In this document: positions 59,600 to 64,000 of the stretch, piece after piece
Layout of the letters: each line of letters begins with the position of its first letter
How positions within the stretch are numbered: the stretch's first letter is position 1
Origin: Laguncularia racemosa
Lineage: Eukaryota > Streptophyta > Magnoliopsida > Myrtales > Combretaceae
NCBI GenBank assembly: GCA_037954665.1
Contig: JBBMOL010000071.1
Span: 2,227,441-2,291,440, forward strand
Length of the DNA stretch: 64,000 nucleotides
Direction of reading: 5' to 3'
The notes under the pieces: model-generated
Told to the model about the DNA's origin: nothing
Seen by the model: the letters and a program-made list of their open reading frames with translations, nothing else
The model's database searches: none
Translations under genes and position numbers: made by a program

Positions 59600-60643
59600 G
59601 ATGCTAGGAGTGATTTTGCTTTACTTGCAGGGAAAATTGCTAATCCTCCTAGGGATGATGTTGTTGCAGAGTTGAAAACGTTGGGATTATTAGAAAATGA
59701 AGAGTTGGATGTTCTTATGCAAATGGCGACAAATCCATAGTATGAAAAGTTTTTTTGGAGGCTCCAAGGAGAACAACACTTAACATTTGTTAGGCGAATT
59801 ATTGGTTGATGGAAAATATGTTTGTAATATTTGTGCAATTGAGACTTCTTTCATTGGCTTTATATTATCGAACCTCTTTACCCTAGTTTAGTACCTTACA
59901 TGGTTAAACTTGTTTTCATATTTTGTAGAAGTTGTAACCTCATGTATCTCTTGCAACAGAGTTGCCAGATTTTCTATCAAATATAATTGGCAGGTCATAA
60001 CCATGGAAACTACTTTGACTAATCTTTGATACGATTATTATCTTATTTATGCCCTTTCTGCCTTGTCCTTATGAAATATAAAAGTGGTTGATGCTTCAAT
60101 CTAATCGATCTAATTTGTGGATGGATTTTGGAATTTTCAGGTCATTGAGTGACTTATTCAAAGTGGTTGATGGATTTGTGGATGTTCCAATATAAAAGTG
60201 GTTTATGTCATTAAGTGTCTTATTTAAAATGATAAGTAACGTGTTATTTTATTAAACATAACATAAATTTTTACACAAATTATTTAATATAATAATTTAA
60301 ACCTTCAAATCGTTTTTTCTTATAATAATATCAAATATGTATAAATAATCATGATATAATTAAAAAGGACAAAACTGTCAAATTTATCATGTTCAGTTTA
60401 GTACTTTATAATTTTAAATACTAGACAGTACAAAAATCCTTCTTCAATGTTTAAAAAGGGCAAAATAATCAAATTTAATATGTTTAGTCAAGTACTTTGC
60501 AGTTTCAAAAATAGACAGTATAAAAATTTTGTCTAGTACTGAACAAATCAAATGTGGTACAAAAATATTTTTTATCTAATCTTTCTTATTTTATATTGTT
60601 GAGTACTTCTTGTTCTATTCGGTACTAGTAAGCAAACGCTACC
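59600..60643. other. Right arm of the Harbinger element
   Basis: Mostly non-coding. 60100-60230 holds short repeats of AAAGTGGTTGATG and AAGTGGTTTATG. 60380-60560 carries subterminal copies of ACTAGACAGTACAAAAAT. The inverted terminal repeat ends at 60643. Confidence 0.6.
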
Positions 60644-60684
60644 TTAACGAGCGACACTGATAATAAGGGATACATTAATATCGT

Positions 60685-60698
60685 GTATATATATAAAA
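60685..60698 (+). promoter_or_regulatory. Putative TATA box of the R3H gene
   Basis: GTATATATATAAAAA stands about 385 bp before the start codon. It is followed by a CT-rich leader (CTCTCTCTTGCCTCC at 60770) typical of plant 5' UTRs. Confidence 0.5.
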
Positions 60699-60997
60699 AT
60701 AAATCCCACGTGCAAAAAGAATGTTGTTACTTCGCTTTTACGTACACCACCTATTCGTTATTCCCTTCTCTCTCTCTTGCCTCCTCAGATAGACAATCAT
60801 CGAAAACTCTTATCTTTCCCCCTTTCTCTCTCCTCATCTAACCTAACCCTAATTGAAAAATCTCAAGTCTCCCTCCCTTTCTTCCGATCCTTCACATGAC
60901 GCATAATTCACCTTGGGCTTCACTCCAATTCCACTACTTCCCACACTCCTTCCTCTAATAGTAATCCATTTGCCGATATGATTCCCTTTCAACCCTA

Positions 60998-61006
60998 AAA
61001 CCCTAA
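60998..61006 (+). promoter_or_regulatory. Telo-box-like motif in the R3H 5' leader
   Basis: AAACCCTAA, preceded by AACCCTA at 60991. CTAACCCTAA-like words also occur near 60840. Telo boxes are common near transcription starts of plant housekeeping and translation genes; function here is inferred. Confidence 0.5.
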
Positions 61007-61075
61007 TTTTGAAATTTTCTCCAATTTCGCCTGTTTCTCGTCTAAGTATATATAAAGATATTTATATATACATTG

Positions 61076-61307
61076 ATGTCGGGCTCTGTGGAGGATCTTG
61101 GAGCTCCTGAGTCATGGGAGGTGGCCGATCTCGAGGAGTCCGTTACCCGATTGATGCTTAAGGACTCTAAAAAAGAGACCAAGCTCCGTGAGCTCGATGT
61201 CAGCTCGGCTCTGGCTTCTTCGGCTTCTAAAGTTTCCGATGACGTCATCAACCAGGTGGATCAGTTTCTTCGTGATGCTTTGCAGAACCCTCGTGAACGG
61301 CTCTCCA
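61076..61307 (+). CDS. R3H-domain (R3H/SUZ-type) nucleic-acid-binding protein, first coding exon (partial gene)
   Basis: The exon begins ATG at 61076 and ends at the donor TCTCCA|GTGAGT after 61307 (77 codons plus one base, phase 1). It encodes MSGSVEDLGAPESWEVADLE, a Ser-rich linker, and VSDDVINQVDQFLRDALQNP then RERLS, the start of an R3H domain. In plant homologues the next exon continues ILRMEQDVEKF, which fits the split codon A|TT (Ile). No such exon exists up to 64000, so intron 1 is at least 2.7 kb and the rest lies beyond the window. R3H proteins bind single-stranded nucleic acids; plant members of this group often also have a SUZ domain. The start is set by the conserved MSGSVEDLGAPE opening. 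Confidence 0.87.
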
Positions 61308-64000
61308 GTGAGTTCGAAATTCAATTTACTGTTTAGAGTTCAAAACTTTAATGAGTTTTCAGGTTTTTTTTTTTGGATGATTTTTTTTCAGGGTTTTTCT
61401 TCTAGTTTTGGCCGAAGATTGAAAGTTATGCATTGTAATGTAATATTGTAGGATTAATTATGATAATTATGTAATCGTGCTACTTTGTTATAGACTTGTA
61501 TTGGTGTGCCAAGGAGTTAATGTGGCGCCTCCAGGGCTGTAGCCATGTGAAGAGGATGTTCCATATGTCGTGCACTTTGTGGCAGGATTTATAAAGACCA
61601 TTGCAAATGAATACATTTCATCAGGATGACTTGGCAATGGTTAAAAGTAGTTTAGAATAAAGATGGTGACCAAGGGCGGGGTTCTTTTGTTTTTTTCAGT
61701 TCCGGAGAATGTTTTTTTGTTGGAGAAGTTATTGGTTGAAGTAATAAAATAGTATTGGGTTAGGGTTGGAATGCTGGTTCTTTGGTTGGTGATGGTAGCA
61801 TGATGCCATAATGGCTAGTTTTGACTCAAGTGTTCGTCTTGTGGTTGCTGGTGATAATGCGGATCATGGGTATTGGCGGTTGATGATCATAGTAACAGTG
61901 GTGATGAAGAAATTTCTTTTAGATCTTTCATGAAGCAATAATTATTTCCCCTTACTATTCTGGGGTTTTATATTGATTATAATGTTGTGCTAGCCAGAGA
62001 ACATTGTTGTTCTCCAAACAACCTGAGATAGGAAAAGATAGATTTTTAGGTTTTCAAATACACCTAATTAGTTAGCAGGATAGATATTCATAATTTGCTT
62101 TGGTTTGGTGAGGCTATCATGTGGATATTATCAAAGCTTTTGATAGATGCAGATAACCTTGTTCTTTTTAATTATAATAAGCTGCAGAGCTCATTATCAT
62201 CAACATTTGCAGTTAATAAGCAGAAAATAGGTAGACTTGCTCTTTATGGCAGAGAACTGATTGCATATTTGCACATTAATCATGGAACTCCTGAGGAAAG
62301 GTTGATGGGTCATTTCAAATTTTCTGTGATTTTATCCTGGAGTAACAATCTTCTCTTTTGCGTAATGAAAGGGAGTTTGTTTAATCCTGAAAATCTTGGT
62401 ATAGGCAATCTAGTCATTAGTCAATGCTATAGCAGAAATTAATGTGTCCAAGCTAGATGCAAGGCTTGAGTACCTTAATTTTTTTATTCTACGCCTTTTC
62501 GTGCATCTGTTTTGCAAGTGTAGACCTGTTTAATTTGAAATGATTGGTTGATTTATTTTGCTATGGGTTATTCAAAGTTATGACATATCTATGTAGCAAT
62601 CTTGTCGAGTATATGTGTCCAACTTGTTCATTTTGAGAGTGTTTCTTATTTTGCAATTTTTTGGTGAATAGTCATGGATTTTATGGGAGTAGTTTGACCA
62701 TACTTAAACTGGTAGTTCATGTTGAGCTTTGATGGATATTCTAGGAGCACTTATGTTATTATGTTGTATCAAATGTTGTTTGGTAGGATTTTTTTTTTCT
62801 TTCCAATGGAGAAGATTAGGATTAGTACTTCTATGTCAAGGACTTTTGAAGGAATTTATCAAGTTGATATAATTTTTTTTTTTTAAGTCTTGATAATGAA
62901 TAATCATGTCATATGAATGTCTTATCCAAAAAAAAATAAAAAATCATGTCATATGAATGTCATTACCAAAAAAATCATACCAATGTCTAGTAAAAGAAAT
63001 AGGGGAAGATTTACAGGAAAAAGTGCTGAATTGTTAGTATTGGCTTGAGCTTTGTATTTGCTGTCTGTCCTTGTAATCCTTGTGTTTTGCATTCTGTTTT
63101 TACCACTCTTTAAAGTTGTATTTGCTCATGAATCATTCTGTCATAGGCAGTTGTATCACTGTGACCACTAAGAGATTGCACTGTTCTGCATGGATCTCAT
63201 TGTGTTTTCCCATAATTTTGCTTTCTAACTGTACAGCTGCCTGTATAATTATGTGGCCAAGATATATTTCTTTTTATTCTTGACAGTTAGGATAATTTTA
63301 TGCTAAGATACAAGAACATAAAGTCAAAGGAAGCTATGAATGTAATGAAACATTCTTCTAATACAGGCTTCTAATTATGTACAGCGGGTGGAATAAATCT
63401 GTTATTAAAAGCTACCATACTTTCCAGATTCCGCTGTTCCCTTTTTTTACAGATAGTTCATACAAGGGGTAAAAGCTCTCTAAATGTAATTATCAGATAA
63501 AATAAAAGTTCATTACCTGAAAAGAAAAAGAAAAGCTCTTGAAAGGTTGTTCTTTGTTGTAAAATGGAGATAGTTTCATCACTACAGTACTTGGCTACTC
63601 ACAGATTACTACCAGGAGTGACCAATAAGCTCCGCTTTGATAGCCCAAACTTCCCTTTGAAGCAATAGATTCGAGGAAGATATCTAATTTTTTTGAAAAA
63701 TGTTGAAGGGTAAGGTTGTAGTGCTTATGTCAAAAAGCAACTACTTTGTCAAGTACTTTTTTCCAATGGTCAAGTGTGCTGATACCAAGAGTATGGTTCA
63801 CCCACATGAGGCTATGCATTTTTACCAAATTACCTTGTGCCTATGGATATGCCATAGCTAATGTTCATATCTGCATGCATGCAATTATTGTTGAATATTG
63901 GTGTAATCTTAACTCATTATCTTAGCTCAGATGCTAGGCTTTTAGTATGCAAGCACGATTGTCGATTACGTGTTATTTGTAACCTTATTTAACTTGCTCA
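61308..64000 (+). other. R3H gene intron 1 (runs off the window)
   Basis: No further exon of the gene could be found. A local duplication of AATCATGTCATATGAATGTC occurs at about 62900 and 62941. An orphan coding-like piece is listed at 62150-62442. The remainder is ordinary AT-rich intron sequence. Confidence 0.7.
62150..62442 (+). pseudogene. Orphan coding-like fragment inside R3H intron 1
   Basis: An acceptor-like GATGCAG at 62145-62151 precedes an open frame reading NKLQSSLSSTFAVNKQKIG, then RLALYGRELIAYLHINHGTP and EERLMGHFKF. It looks like real coding sequence (no simple repeats, amphipathic spacing) until about 62320, after which it becomes intron-like. It does not belong to the R3H protein. 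I cannot name the family; an RNase III-like protein is a weak guess. It could be a captured exon or an unrelated exon of an overlapping gene. Confidence 0.35.

Larger units (their letters stand above)
53457..60643 (+). mobile_element. PIF/Harbinger DNA transposon, 7.2 kb
   Basis: The left end GTAGCGTTTGGTTGG and the reverse-complemented right end GGTAGCGTTTGCTTAC are inverted repeats. Subterminal sequences also agree (GTACTGGACAAAA against GTACTAGACAAAA, each repeated). TTA follows the right end and CAA precedes the left end, a target site that may have been TAA/TTA before mutation. Inside, on the plus strand, are both proteins typical of plant PIF/Harbinger: a DDE transposase (57277-58662) and a Myb/SANT-like protein (58920-59586). 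About 3.7 kb before the transposase holds non-Harbinger DNA, including a LINE remnant, so later insertions enlarged the element. Confidence 0.87.

Noticed and set aside
1..64000. CRISPR arrays, bacterial-type operons and microRNA precursors
   Set aside because: No regularly spaced short direct repeats and no bacterial features. No match by eye to the conserved plant microRNAs I checked.

Overview
The window is AT-rich plant nuclear DNA, most likely from a dicotyledonous flowering plant. The evidence is spliced genes with GT-AG introns, plant-only families (an AGCVIII kinase with the DFD signature and the CCH-type copper chaperone tail), and abundant plant transposons (Copia, Gypsy, Mutator-like, PIF/Harbinger, LINE, MITEs). 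The species cannot be told from the sequence alone.

Four genuine host genes can be supported. (1) A two-exon AGCVIII protein kinase lies on the plus strand (5347-10091; 457 residues, intron of about 3.4 kb). (2) A very small three-exon gene lies on the minus strand (22570 down to 15775; 110 residues) and encodes a mitochondrial mS41/IGR-motif ribosomal protein. Its exons are so short that no single reading frame shows it, and its 5-kb intron is packed with tandem duplications. (3) The copper chaperone CCH lies on the minus strand (26621 down to 24533; three exons, 136 residues). (4) The first coding exon of an R3H-domain nucleic-acid-binding protein lies on the plus strand (61076-61307); the gene continues beyond the right edge. 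The four do not form a pathway; they are ordinary housekeeping or signalling genes separated by repeats.

Layout: 1-2.3 kb, degenerate Ty1/copia pol with its probable 3' LTR; 2.3-5.1 kb, unannotated; 5.1-10.1 kb, kinase; 10.1-15.8 kb, AT-rich intergenic with a hairpin and one orphan coding fragment; 15.8-22.6 kb, mS41 gene; 22.6-24.5 kb, AT-rich DNA with a MITE copy; 24.5-26.8 kb, CCH; 26.8-30.6 kb, intergenic; 30.6-37.2 kb, a Mutator-like element with a decayed transposase, interrupted by a second Mutator-like element that carries a plant mobile domain (PMD) remnant and is bracketed by an exact 9-bp target duplication; 37-47 kb, LINE RNase H remnants, a second PMD remnant, a long tandem repeat, a foldback element and MITEs; 47.5-53.3 kb, a nest of MITEs and Mutator-type termini surrounding a deleted Ty3/gypsy element; 53.5-60.6 kb, a 7.2-kb PIF/Harbinger element with both its proteins (transposase and Myb/SANT-like), itself containing a LINE remnant and ending about 40 bp before the TATA box of the R3H gene; 60.6-64 kb, R3H promoter, exon 1 and the start of intron 1.

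The most interesting material is the nested Mutator/PMD structure, the tandem-duplication-rich mS41 intron, and the Harbinger element that now abuts a host promoter. All transposon genes seen here are decayed by stops, frameshifts or deletions.
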